From: Adiantum capillus-veneris | Taxonomy: Eukaryota > Streptophyta > Polypodiopsida > Polypodiales > Pteridaceae | Assembly: GCA_014529385.2 (NCBI GenBank) | Contig: CM043969.1 | Coordinates: 15,065,446 to 15,129,445, forward strand | Reading direction: 5' to 3' | DNA length: 64,000 nt | Shown here: in pieces, positions 26,641 to 37,078 of the stretch | Layout of the letters: each line of letters starts with the position of its first letter | Position numbering within the stretch: the first letter of the stretch is position 1 | Position numbers and translations under genes: made by a program | The notes under the pieces: generated by a model | Databases searched by the model: none | The model's input: the letters and a program-made list of their open reading frames with translations, nothing else | Told to the model about the DNA's origin: nothing

Positions 26641-26975
26641 AGCAATGCCAATGGGAAGCAGTGGTGGATGACCTTCAATGATGCTATTTTTAGCATATAG
26701 TTCTTATTTTGTATAGACATATCAGTTGTATATGCACTTTTGATGTATTTATAGGCTCTACATGAGTTCCAAATTGTATATTGAAACTACCATGGTGTCT
26801 AGGAGCTATAGAGATGCACATGTTAGAGCTATATATGGCTCACTCTACTCAACTTGGTTTCACGTATATATATGTATCTTGTCCTCAATAGGAATCAATT
26901 TTTGGGAGCGTACATGGTGTGTATCTTGTCTGGTCTCTCTCCCTCTCACTCTCTCTTTCTCTCTACATCTCAACA

Positions 26976-26989
26976 TAGTATCAAAGAGC
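26976..26989 (+). promoter_or_regulatory. Copia primer binding site, initiator tRNA-Met type
   Basis: tagtatcaaagagc resembles the usual TGGTATCAGAGC and directly follows an LTR-like AACA end. Confidence 0.7.
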
Positions 26990-28205
26990 GATTATGCGAC
27001 GATTCAACTCATGATGACAAAACAAATTATGTGTATGTGGTTTGCTCGTAAGATTCATAATTTCTCCAAATTTTATTTTTGAGCATTGATTCTTGTTAAC
27101 CATGATTATTTTATGTTAAGAAGAATATGATTAGTGTTTTGTATAGTGGTTATTGCTAATCCATGTGGTCAATCGTTGATTGCATTTACTTGTTGATTCG
27201 TATTTTGATACCCTCAACTTCATCTCAATTTTTGAGGGTCTTCTGCTTAAAATTTGGAGAAACGAGAAAACATGATGACAATTTTATCCAAAACTTGTTC
27301 CTCTACTCGTGCTCTTTGATTTGTGTCCGGGTTTGCAACAAACATAGTTTGCAGCAGAAAGTTATGTTGTTTTTACTACAATCGAGCTTGATGGAGGTTT
27401 TGTCTTCACGGTCGTTTTGCTATTTTTAGCATTAACTTTTTTGATCAAGTTTAGCGTTTAACTATTCATATTGTGGCCGTCAATCTTGCATCTCATGTCA
27501 CTCTATTTTTGTCAATTTTGCATCTCACATCACTCTATTTTGAGGACTCTTTTATAATTGACGTCTCATTTCACCTGTTTTTTGGGTGCCATCTCTCATC
27601 ATCTTTAAACTTTCAAAGATTGAAAAAGCACGACTATGATATTATTCTCTCATCCTTAGTTGTGGCCTTTACCATATATGGTGTGCAGATTTTGCGATCT
27701 TATCTTATACGTCTTCTCGCAATCGGATATGGCTATGACTATTCTCATTAATGGCAAGTTCCTTCTGGCCAGTGTTTTGTTCCTCCTTTTCAAGGCCAAG
27801 GATTTCCTGGTTGGAAAGCGAAGATGTTGTTAATTCTTGAAGGTTATAAACTCTCTGGTGTTTTTCTTGGAAATCATGATCCAGATCATGATAACTTTCT
27901 TGTCACTGAAGAACCTGTATTTGAAGAGTTGGCAATGACATGATAAATCAGCTCGTCGATGTATTCTTTCTGCTTTCACTGATTCTCTTTTTCTTGATGT
28001 ATATGAACTTCCTACTTCCCATGACGTATGAAAGTACCTTATTGCAAACTTCCAGAAAAAATATGTCAAATAAATACTTTATTTGAGAGGTTTGCTTACC
28101 AAGTAACAATATGAAGTTGGTATTGTTATGACGGGACATATTGAATCTTTCAAATCTATTATTAATCAGCTTGTTGCTACTAGTGATCCTATCCCCCAAA
28201 AATAG

Positions 28206-28637
28206 TTGATTACACTTCTCCTTGATACAATGAAGGACTCTTCCTATGATAACATTGTTACCATTCTTTCTAACAAGAATGGTCTTGATTTTGACCAAAC
28301 CTGCATATCTTTAATTGAATACTTTCAACGTCAAGAACGATGTAATGCTAGTCATTATGTAGCTATGATTTCACAAGAGAAGACCGAGTCTCAACAAATG
28401 GAACGTGCTTTTTATGCTCGAAGGCGTCCATTTCAACGAGGAAACCGCAAAGGTGGTCGTCGCGGTTATATTTTCTCGCATCTCAAATTTCCTGACAAGC
28501 ACTACTCTTACTGCAAAAAAAATGGCCATACTGAAGATGATTGTTGGGCACATCAATATAATGAAGAACACAATATTACCACTAAACAATTTTATTTATC
28601 TAGAGATTCTTCTTCTTCTTGTGAATACTGTGGATGA
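28206..28637 (+). CDS. Copia Gag, C-terminal part with zinc knuckle
   Basis: A 143-codon frame. 'ITLLLDTMKDSSYDNIV' through 'ISLIEYFQRQERC' matches the C-terminal helices of the Copia Gag (UBN2) domain. An Arg/Gly-rich linker 'RRRPFQRGNRKGGRRG' and a CCHC-like zinc knuckle follow. In the intact family this protein forms the virus-like particle and binds RNA. Confidence 0.7.
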   Translation: MITLLLDTMKDSSYDNIVTILSNKNGLDFDQTCISLIEYFQRQERCNASHYVAMISQEKTESQQMERAFYARRRPFQRGNRKGGRRGYIFSHLKFPDKHYSYCKKNGHTEDDCWAHQYNEEHNITTKQFYLSRDSSSSCEYCG

Positions 28638-28769
28638 TCTAATCATCCCACTTTTAGGCTCTTTTGGTCATTGTTTTCAACTCTTTTTGCAAATTTAACT
28701 TTGGGAAAATGTTTTTCTATATCTCTGCTCCTCACTATTCAATATTTAGCCAAAATGTTAGATGATTTA

Positions 28770-29047
28770 AATGGATCACAATCCATGTTCCACCTCCTTT
28801 TGATATGGAACTTTGTTAGCATGTAGTCTTTGCTATCTAGAAGCTATTTCCAAAAACTTTGTTGGTTTGGATAAGAAAAAGTTGAAAACACCTAAATTTT
28901 GTCTAGTAGACTAGTTTCTAGTTTTTTTCCACCAATTTCATGATTTTGAGTGTCTTTTTGAGTTTTAATTTCTTGAAGTTAACATGTATCAGCTAGTCTT
29001 AGTTTTACATCAATCTGTCGTTGGAGTACATGGATCGCGATCCATGT
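28770..29047 (-). repeat. CGCG-centred palindromes in the leader of the antisense Ty3 element
   Basis: A perfect 20-bp palindrome (arm ACATGGATCG plus its reverse complement) sits at 29028-29047. A decayed copy, 'atggatcacaatccat', sits at about 28771. On the minus strand both are preceded by GGTGGAAC. A third GGTGGAA is placed between them at about 28,930, next to another inverted repeat, 'gtctactagac'-like. The spacings are about 130 bp. Confidence 0.6.
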
Positions 29048-29542
29048 TCCACCACAAAATCTGTTAGAACTTATCAGTTTGCTCCTGATGAGTTTTGATA
29101 AGTTTTTAGGTCTCTACCATCAGATTTTCAAAATTTTAGAGTTATGGTCTTTTATCCAAATTATAGTTTTTAGCCATTTTTCCTTGATCTTTTAAACCCT
29201 ATTTGATGGTGATGGTTTCTACTTACCCTACTCCTAAGTGCTAGAAAGAAACTCGAAACAAAAAGGAACAAAACAATGGAAATTTGCATCACAAATGGAA
29301 AAATGGAACAACACTTTGAAAGTAATAAAAAAAATCAAAGAATGAAATGCTTTTGGATATCTCACTCAAAACTCTCTTTACCTCTCAAAAATTGATCTAA
29401 CAAGTCGCGGATTTCTAGACTCTATCAAGTACTAAACCCTTGTTTAGCTACTTTGTTACTAGTGTAAATGGAATGGAAAGACTAATCTCTGGAAAAAAAA
29501 AACTCAAAATATGCACCAAGTCACTCACCACCCAAGTATTAT

Positions 29543-29560
29543 TCCCTAGCAATGGTGCCA
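29543..29560 (-). promoter_or_regulatory. tRNA-Asp primer site of the antisense Ty3 element (decayed)
   Basis: On the plus strand tccctagcaatggtgcca matches the tRNA-Asp 3' end TCCCCGGCAACGGCGCCA at 14 of 18 positions. Every mismatch is a C-to-T or G-to-A change. An LTR terminus TGTTAG begins 2 bp further, at 29562. Confidence 0.7.
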
Positions 29561-29561
29561 A

Positions 29562-30084
29562 TGTTAGCAGGTCCCCGTGATGGACGTCTATAACATAGCT
29601 ATCTTGCACTAATATACTAATTTCAATACTTAGGGAAGTGACTCAAATGGGACTCAGAGACTCTTTGAGGTTGTCAGTCCTCAAGAATTGAATCTATCAA
29701 ACAAATGCGTCACTCGACAAGCTAACCATCACTCCTATATTATAAAATATACCTATGTTCTTTCTCACTGCTCTCAGTCATCATGCCACTTCAATGACTA
29801 AACGGATTCGGATAGCCACTAAACTTGAAGGGAAGCTATATTACGTCTAAGGAGACATGTCTTGTGCTCCAAATATTTAGTCCAATAAGGCTCCAATGTG
29901 AACTATTTGCAAATAATTAGTAATTATGCTGATATTCATTGTAGACAAAAAATTGAAACAATGTTAAAATAGACAAGATTTACTCTTCATTGTAAGCTAG
30001 AAGTAAATCCTAAGAGCTTACATTAGTGAGAAGCAATCCAATTGAAAAGGTTACCTCTCTAGTTTGGACTTTGCTTATCATGAT
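29562..30084 (-). repeat. Partial 5' LTR of the antisense Ty3 element
   Basis: Placed by the adjacent primer site. It starts TGTTAGCAGG on the plus strand and is cut at 30,084 by the insertion of the young 15.5-kb element. Its continuation would lie after 45,635, but I could not find its far end. Confidence 0.45.
30080..30084 (+). repeat. 5-bp target site duplication (left), ATGAT
   Basis: ATGAT immediately precedes the 5' LTR and recurs at 45631-45635 immediately after the 3' LTR. Confidence 0.93.
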
Positions 30085-31018
30085 TGTTGAGCCAGCAGAG
30101 GATCATACCCACATTTTTGCTCACACTCATCATTTTTGTAACCATTGATTGTAATAAATGTCTTTCCGACATTGATTTTGAATTGAGCCATTCATTAAGT
30201 AACGGGACCCAATTGAGTTTCCAGCTTGTAATTCCGAAGTAATTTCACTTGCTGATGTAATTAGTTAGAGATGTTCTCACCTCCAAGGCTGAGGTATATA
30301 AGCCAAAGTTTTTGTAACCTAAGGAGATTCAGATTATTAATCAAAGTGAGTTTTTGAGCGCCGTGACTGTGTCTGAGAGAGAGTGAGAGAGAGTCTTATC
30401 TACTTGCTACGCGAGCTACGGAGCCGCCATTGGAGAAGCGACACCGCCATTGTGTTAGCAACGGCGAGAGCTACGCACTGATACCAAGAGTGCGCGCTAT
30501 CGGCTTCTATGTGTGGTAAGTTCCTACGAGCTTCGGTGTGAGTTTTCTTCCAACTCGTGTGTCGGAATAGAGCGTGTAGCGTATCTATAGAACCACAACG
30601 AGTAGAGCTACACATTAGTACCATCGGGGTCAAGTTTCGGTCACCTGTATTTTTCGGCCTGTCTTCATACGCGTTTACCGCACGGAGTGGTTATAGGTTG
30701 ATTTGCAGTTCAAGTCTTAAGGGTGTTGTTCTTACCTAGTGTATAGACTTCCCCTTGAGTTTGAGATCGATTCAATGATTCTAGATCCTGTTTCGTATAG
30801 CATTCGTTCGTAGTACGGATTTCAGTCACTTGCGTATTTTAGAACTTAGATTTGATTTTCTTAGTAGTGATTGTCATTAGAAGGTCGAGTAGGTGATTTG
30901 ACACCCACCTAGTTGTTTCCATGCGTCTGCGGGTCAAGCTTCGTCCTCGTCTGACAAATTCTGTTGTTGGTTGAGTTCTCGCTATTTAGCTTCCGCTAGC
31001 GGCGTAACCGCCTTAACA
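30085..31018 (+). repeat. 5' LTR of the 15.5-kb element
   Basis: 934 bp, TG...CA. TATA-box-like 'ggtatataagcc' lies at about 30,293-30,304, with a GA-rich stretch about 85 bp downstream. The minus-strand frame at 30400-30633 recurs in the other LTR and is not a gene. Confidence 0.95.
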
Positions 31019-31020
31019 TT

Positions 31021-31038
31021 TGGCGCCGCTGCCGGGGA
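31021..31038 (+). promoter_or_regulatory. Primer binding site, tRNA-Asp
   Basis: tggcgccgctgccgggga begins 2 bp after the LTR. It matches the complement of the plant tRNA-Asp 3' end at 17 of 18 positions. Confidence 0.92.
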
Positions 31039-31556
31039 CGAGAGCCCTAAGTAGGTGACCTTAGACTAATCCTACGAAGTGAGTCGTATAAACTACTTTG
31101 TATACTTTAGTTAGAAAAGATCTAGGAGTGGTGGACTCCGAAGATCTCGAGAGATACTAGGAAGTGGGGTATTTCTGGGCCTTCCGTGTTGACAGTAATT
31201 TTAGTTTAGCTTAGATTTGTTTGTTGTTTTGTTGGTGTTGAGTAGTTGTTGATAGAAGAAGAATTTGCTAGTCCGTGAGTGGCAGTGGATCTCTTTAAGA
31301 TCACAATTACCAAACCCATTTTATGATTAGGAATAGCTTAGGTAGGACTTCATTTGATCCTGATCTAGAGCTAGTAATCATTGGAGTATTTGCTTGATAT
31401 GGTTGATTGCATGTTAGATCACTAAACCGTCGAGTTAGTAGTGAAACTTGCAATAAACAAAAGTCAGAGAAATTTTCTGTGTATCTGTGAGTTGCTGAGC
31501 ACTAGAGAAAGCTTTAGGAAGGATTCTGTGCCAAAAAACTGGAAATCTACAACTTT

Positions 31557-32278
31557 AGACATCATACGCGTATGATGTCTAAATGACCAAACAGAGACCA
31601 AAACAGAAATTTTGACTTTACCAGAGTGTTCAAAAGGGGGGTTATACCCTAATTTCAACTTAAAACAAGAGCATTAACACTCAAAGAAACCCGAAAAGAC
31701 AAGTCGGAGTCCAAGAAACGCAAAGAATAGGAAATTTTGGATTCAGATCTTGTTTTTTACATTCAAACCTGACAAAAACACTTGAAACTCAATTATAAAC
31801 ATTGGAGAAGGCTTAAAACCAAAAATAGTCAAAATCTGGGACAAAAGACATCATACGCGTATAATGTCTTTTGGCACATCCACTGCTTATTTTTGATATC
31901 TGACCTGACAAGATTGTTACAAGCACTGTAGGAAGCATAAATATCAAGTTTTGACCCAAATTGATGAAAAAGACATCATATGCGTATAATGTCTTTGACT
32001 TAATTTTGGACATATTTTGATACTTTGCTAACATAGATCCATTGTAATAGCTGTCTAGAGGTTATATTTCAAGTTTCATCCCATTTGGATCACAATTGAC
32101 CCAAAAAACAAGTCAAAAGCGGAAAATTGCCAAGAAAAGCCTAAATTAGCCATAACTTGCTCAAACAGAGTTCAAACTGAATTTTGTGAGTGGAAAGAGC
32201 ATAAGGGACCTACTGAGAGTGAGCATAACCAAAATAGTCTAAATCTGTGAAAAAAGACATCATACGCGTATAATGTCT
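31557..32278 (+). repeat. Palindrome cluster 1 in the leader: four sites
   Basis: 24-bp palindromes (arm AGACATCATACG plus its reverse complement) sit at 31557-31580, 31846-31869, 31971-31994 and 32255-32278. Start-to-start distances are 289, 125 and 284 bp. The first is perfect and the others differ by one or two transitions. Preceding text is shared between sites 2 and 4 ('aaccaaaa[a]tagtc.aaatctg'), which suggests divergent tandem units. The leader is otherwise non-coding from 31,039 to 32,443. Confidence 0.95.
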
Positions 32279-32443
32279 TTTTCAGCATAACTGTAACAAA
32301 ATTCTCACTTGATGAAACAGAAGTTGTCCAACTGACAAGATTAAACAATTGACAAAGTATCAATCAGTTTGGATCAATTCTGACCACAAAAACTTGAGGA
32401 AAACAAATTGCCGAGACGGAAAAGTTAAAGTCCTTTAGGGGAA

Positions 32444-35400
32444 TTGATGAATTTGAGATCGGGCAGGAACCTCCAGAATAACCAACCAAAACAAGGGGAA
32501 CCAGCAAGTGTCATATCAACCGAGGGAAGTGTAAACCAAAGTTGGGTGCAACCATTAGAGCCGATCTTTGAAGAAAGTGTCTCTGATACTTCTTCGGAGA
32601 GATCTTACGAGATTTTCACCGAACACTTGGAACACTTGAACCTCAACAACAGAGAAAATATGGCAGCAGGGTCATCAAACCCTTCCGCCACAATGAAGCT
32701 ATTGTTCATAAAATATCGGTACGACAATGAGCAAGGTGCCAAGATCTACAAAGATGGAATGAACCGCTATTGTGTAAAGATAGAGGAGAGACCTAGTGAG
32801 TTCAAGGACTTAGTGCCTGTGAGCTATAGCGGAGATAGATATCTAGATGACGAGGGTACCATGTACTTGGTAGTCCTAAACCCTAACATTGTGGACAAGT
32901 GGGGATTGATGGGCACCAAAGCCAAAGTAGATGAAGAACTCGAGGAGAAAGCACCAATAATGAACTTCCCTGATGCGAGGTTAAGAAGAGAGAATGAAAC
33001 TACAAGGATCAACACTGATAACATCTATGTGGGGCTATATAAATATAATAATGGGGAGCAAGATCTCTATTATAGATGTGAAGAACCCTACATCGGAGAG
33101 TTGACAGACCGAAAGAGACTTTATGTCTTTACCTACACAGAGGGATCGGAAGTGAAAATTGCCGCTTACGACAAGTATGGGAGGCAATACTCAACAATGG
33201 GCAAGAAAGAATTAGAAGGATATACATACTTTGGGGGACCACTACATCAGTATTATGTTACTTCTAGCTCACAAAGACCAGCACCGACAAATAGAGGGCA
33301 AAACCCAATGACGACAGGAGGACCAAGAACTCAGGCTGCTGACTCTTTCAGACAACCTCAGTACTCGAAGCCCGGACCAATGGGATCATTACATTCCAGA
33401 GAGTCAATGGATACGAATCGAGGTAGTGCAGTTCCAATCCCCACGTATACCACTCCAGGTCCAAGGTTCGAAGCGGAACCATCACATTTACCTCCTAGTA
33501 GTAGATTCAGGGCGGGGGAACCGACAAGGGTAACCCATGAAGTCCATGATGCTAGAGAAAGCTTTAGCCGGGACACAGGAGCAATGAGATTGGTAGCAGA
33601 CCATAGACGTTTGAGACCATCTCAAGTAGCGAAGTGTATGCCAAAGAAGTATGGTGGTTCAGGAGATCCGTATGCACATGTGTCACTCTTTAAGCAAGTC
33701 TTAAGAGCTGAGCAGATAACAGATTTCCATACACAATACGAGGGATTTGGTCTTACTCTAGAAGGTATGGCATTGACATGGCTTCAACCACTGAACATAG
33801 GGGGATTCCATGACATTGACCATTTGCTAAGAGAGTTTGCTGAGGAATTCTCAAAACGAGGGATTAAGCACAATACGGTCTCACAAATATATACTTTTAA
33901 ACAGAGAGAACACGAAAAAGTGAAGGAAGCTTCACTTCGCTTCAAACAATACATTGAGAGATGTCCAGTACGTGAACGACCACAAGATGACAGACTATCT
34001 GTTCTCTTTATTGAGGGACTGAGAAACGACACTCTCAAGAAGGACTTGCACTTGAAAGCTTGTACAAGTTTCGAGCAAGTAACGAGAGAGGCATTGTACT
34101 TAGTGGATAACTGTACGGTTTATGGAGAGGTGTCAGCGGATACAGATTTTGCATCCAGTAGCTCCTCCTCCGTAGCGAGCGAGACTACCACTAAAAAGAA
34201 TGTTCAAACAACAACCATGCCAAATGTAGAGCAAATGATAGAAGATGCTCTAAAAAGGATGGCACCATACCAAAAACCATTGCCAAAAACACTGAAATGG
34301 TGTGCTATTGAACAAAAATGGACAAACCATCCAACAGAGGAGTGCTATTACAACAAAGGGTATGTAAGGGAGCGTCAGTATGCACCTCCTGCTCAATTAG
34401 CACCACCTCAAGTACATCCAGTACCTCGATACCCAACGGGAAATGTGCCAGGACCTATGGGGATAGAAAGACCGCAACCGGTATTGGGACGACAACCACC
34501 TTTACCAGGAGCAAGACCAGTAGGCATTAGATATGCACCAACCTTAGAGAATCAGGAAGAACAAGCCTTAGTGCCTGTTCAAGCCTATTATGAAGAATCT
34601 GGTGCACACATGTCTCCAACTGTGTATTACCCACCAGAAGAACCCAAACAACCAGAACCATGGGGCATGATTGGGAATGTTGGAATACCAACAGTTACAA
34701 GTGCTTCTGATGAAGAGAGGTACAATTTGGACGCAAGAACATTGATGTTCATAGCTCAAGGAGGGTTAACAGGACAAAGACCATCCTATCCACAAAGGAC
34801 GAATCAAATGGGACCAAGACCAGCACTAGGACCCTGTTACAAGTGTGGAGGTGACCATCTGATGAATGTTTGCCCACATACGGAAATCATTAGAATTAAT
34901 GCTTATTGCACTGAGTGTGGGGTTACTCACTTCATTGAGGATTGTTCAAAGAATCCAAACAAAGTGCAAAAGACAACATTGAATATGCTAGAAACTATTC
35001 CTACCAGCAGTGGGTCTGAAAATGAAACTCTAATACCAACGCAAGTTGTTACTAGAGCTCAAGCTAAGAAAACCACTAGAGAACCTGAGAATGGAAAGTT
35101 AGCGACTGAAATGGTTAGTCCAAGACCGCGGAGTCAGAAAAACACATGGAAAGCTAGAAAAGCACGCATGAAGTTGAGAAAAGAACGTGAAGACGCTATT
35201 CTAGCTGAGGAACTAAAGCGAACTAAAGATAGATTAGAAAAACTTGAGAGTCAAAACGGGAAACGAGAGATGAGCCCGGAAAGAACGAAACGAAAGAGTA
35301 TCAAAGAAACAACGAGCTTAAGCTCAGGGGGATCAGTGCTAGTCGACAAAGTACACGAACCATTGGACGCACTGATGAGAGCTTACGAAGCTAGGTTAAA

Positions 35401-37054
35401 GAACAACCAAACACAAGAACAGAGGTGGATGACATACCCAAACGCGGAATTGGAAAAGCAGAGACTTGAAATGTGCCAGAGAATGATCGAGACTGCACAA
35501 GCCTTATTAGAACCACCAAAAGAAACAATGAATTGTGGAACGGAAAACCCAATTCAGCAAGAGACTATCGTTTCACGGGTAGCTGAAAAGACTCCCAGTG
35601 CACAAAAGCCTGAAAATACACACAAGGATGACCGCATAGTGTTGAACACAACCGATCAGGAGATAGAGAGTTTTCATCCAGTCATACAGAGGTCTTACGG
35701 AAGAGATGAGGATTACAATGAATTTTGGAAACAAGTGAGAGAGGCAAACTTTGCAAACGAGCTAAGTTGCCAAGCTAATCAGACAAATTGGGAAAAGGAC
35801 ATCAGGAACCCTCCCATAGTGGAATTTGAGGCAGGATCTCAAGTGGACTTGGATCTGCAATCTTACTGGGGAGATGGGGGCTCTGTTAGAACAACGGAGA
35901 GCAAACCTCACTCACTGAATACCTTACCTTCATACTTAGGAGAGTATGAAGCAAAATCCGAGACTAGAGCACTTCCCTCACGAAGAATCTCATCAGAAAA
36001 AGTCATGGACTCGCAAGGATTGATAGAGATCTTGTTAACACCAGTGACATGCACTATCACTCTAGCTGAGCTTTTGAGGCTAAGACCACATATGTGGACC
36101 ACTGTAGGAAAATGCTTGGAGAAATTCGGGATAAAAGACCCAACATCGAGACTGAAAGAGGGTATACAAAAGCTGAGTAAACCACAAAAGAACGCTAAGC
36201 CTGTACCCTTAAACAAGGTCGGAGAATATTGCGAAGGTGAAGAGGGGAATACAACCTTACCAGTTGAATTCCAAGGAGTAAACACGATGGCAATACTAGA
36301 CAGCGGAGCTGGGGTAGCCATTGCTACAAAAGAAATCTGGAAAAAATGGGGGAAACCAGCAATAAGGAAGACTAGGTTGAAACTCCAATTAGCAGATGGA
36401 CACATGGAGAAACCTATGGGGTTATTAGAGAAAGTCGTAGTGACTTCTTGCGGCATTGAATACGAACATACTTTTGCTATTGTTGATTTTGGCAAGGAGA
36501 ATAACTATGATATCATATTGGGAAGACCATTCATGAGACAGTTGAAAATGGTCCAAGATTGGGGCTACGATCACCTATACCTGAGAAATATGGAAACCAC
36601 TACACGTGTGAACCTGAAAGACTATAGCTACAAAGATGTGAACCGAACACCGGTAGAGGAGTTTGATTCAGCTACTTTGGCGGGATCCGAATTTCCAGCT
36701 TGGTTAGGTAAGCCCAAGGAGTTATGGATGTGTGGAGCTTCGAAATGTGGAAGTCTGAAACGAGAAGAATGTGTTTTAGAAAGGGCTATCGAAGACGAAA
36801 CTTATATAGGAGAACCCTTTCCAGAGGACACGCTTGAACCATTAGAATGGACACACATTCTAGCAACCCTAGATGTTTGTGCAATTCCGGATGGTCCCAC
36901 AACGAAATTTTGCGACAAGGACGGGTACGACGTGGTTCCGTACTTCATGTTGAGAACTGTACTCGAAAAAGAAACTGATAGAATAGATGACCTGGAAAAG
37001 CTAGACGAGCTTCGCCTAAAAGCAGTAGCTTCTATCTACGCTCAAAAAAGGTGA
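32444..37054 (+). CDS. Gag-protease polyprotein, 1536 aa
   Basis: The first methionine pair starts 'MMNLRSGRN'. The N-terminal 380 residues are unique to me. A Ty3-type Gag core follows at about 387-565 ('HVSLFKQVLRAEQITDF', 'ALTWLQPLNI', 'FKQYIERCPV'), then a Pro/Gln-rich linker. Two zinc knuckles of spacing C-x2-C-x3-H-x4-C lie at about 798-810 and 823-835, then a basic coiled-coil stretch (about 880-955). A retropepsin-like domain has DSGA at about 1286-1289 and DIILGRPF at about 1356. The C-terminus ('RIDDLEKLDELRLKAVASI') resembles the helix before an integrase C-terminal domain. In the family, Gag builds the particle and protease matures it. The length is far above the usual 400-700 aa of Gag-PR. 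Confidence 0.88.
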   Translation: MMNLRSGRNLQNNQPKQGEPASVISTEGSVNQSWVQPLEPIFEESVSDTSSERSYEIFTEHLEHLNLNNRENMAAGSSNPSATMKLLFIKYRYDNEQGAKIYKDGMNRYCVKIEERPSEFKDLVPVSYSGDRYLDDEGTMYLVVLNPNIVDKWGLMGTKAKVDEELEEKAPIMNFPDARLRRENETTRINTDNIYVGLYKYNNGEQDLYYRCEEPYIGELTDRKRLYVFTYTEGSEVKIAAYDKYGRQYSTMGKKELEGYTYFGGPLHQYYVTSSSQRPAPTNRGQNPMTTGGPRTQAADSFRQPQYSKPGPMGSLHSRESMDTNRGSAVPIPTYTTPGPRFEAEPSHLPPSSRFRAGEPTRVTHEVHDARESFSRDTGAMRLVADHRRLRPSQVAKCMPKKYGGSGDPYAHVSLFKQVLRAEQITDFHTQYEGFGLTLEGMALTWLQPLNIGGFHDIDHLLREFAEEFSKRGIKHNTVSQIYTFKQREHEKVKEASLRFKQYIERCPVRERPQDDRLSVLFIEGLRNDTLKKDLHLKACTSFEQVTREALYLVDNCTVYGEVSADTDFASSSSSSVASETTTKKNVQTTTMPNVEQMIEDALKRMAPYQKPLPKTLKWCAIEQKWTNHPTEECYYNKGYVRERQYAPPAQLAPPQVHPVPRYPTGNVPGPMGIERPQPVLGRQPPLPGARPVGIRYAPTLENQEEQALVPVQAYYEESGAHMSPTVYYPPEEPKQPEPWGMIGNVGIPTVTSASDEERYNLDARTLMFIAQGGLTGQRPSYPQRTNQMGPRPALGPCYKCGGDHLMNVCPHTEIIRINAYCTECGVTHFIEDCSKNPNKVQKTTLNMLETIPTSSGSENETLIPTQVVTRAQAKKTTREPENGKLATEMVSPRPRSQKNTWKARKARMKLRKEREDAILAEELKRTKDRLEKLESQNGKREMSPERTKRKSIKETTSLSSGGSVLVDKVHEPLDALMRAYEARLKNNQTQEQRWMTYPNAELEKQRLEMCQRMIETAQALLEPPKETMNCGTENPIQQETIVSRVAEKTPSAQKPENTHKDDRIVLNTTDQEIESFHPVIQRSYGRDEDYNEFWKQVREANFANELSCQANQTNWEKDIRNPPIVEFEAGSQVDLDLQSYWGDGGSVRTTESKPHSLNTLPSYLGEYEAKSETRALPSRRISSEKVMDSQGLIEILLTPVTCTITLAELLRLRPHMWTTVGKCLEKFGIKDPTSRLKEGIQKLSKPQKNAKPVPLNKVGEYCEGEEGNTTLPVEFQGVNTMAILDSGAGVAIATKEIWKKWGKPAIRKTRLKLQLADGHMEKPMGLLEKVVVTSCGIEYEHTFAIVDFGKENNYDIILGRPFMRQLKMVQDWGYDHLYLRNMETTTRVNLKDYSYKDVNRTPVEEFDSATLAGSEFPAWLGKPKELWMCGASKCGSLKREECVLERAIEDETYIGEPFPEDTLEPLEWTHILATLDVCAIPDGPTTKFCDKDGYDVVPYFMLRTVLEKETDRIDDLEKLDELRLKAVASIYAQKR

Positions 37055-37078
37055 CAAAAGGAATTTTTTGATAAGCAT

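Larger units (their letters stand above)
26636..28640 (+). mobile_element. Copia-type fragment: LTR end, primer site and Gag
   Basis: An LTR-like stretch ends ...CTCAACA at 26,975 and is followed by an initiator-tRNA-Met primer site. A UBN2-type Gag is read from about 27,770 ('FPGWKAKMLLILEGYKLSG') to 28,637, ending in an RGG-like basic stretch and a zinc knuckle ('YCKKNGHTEDDCW'). No protease, integrase, RT or 3' LTR follows, so it is a partial copy. It lies between the Gag and leader of the antisense Ty3 element and probably inserted into it. The LTR left edge (TGTTAG at 26,636) is a guess. It is broken in several places. Confidence 0.7.

Noticed and set aside
30400-30633. 77-codon minus-strand ORF, identical at 45011-45244
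   Set aside because: It lies in the two LTRs and has no domain. The duplication reflects the LTR, not a gene.
35908-36495. 195-codon minus-strand ORF
   Set aside because: Shadow of the Gag-protease frame on the opposite strand, as are 32824-33024, 33784-34038, 41671-42162 and 43221-43559.
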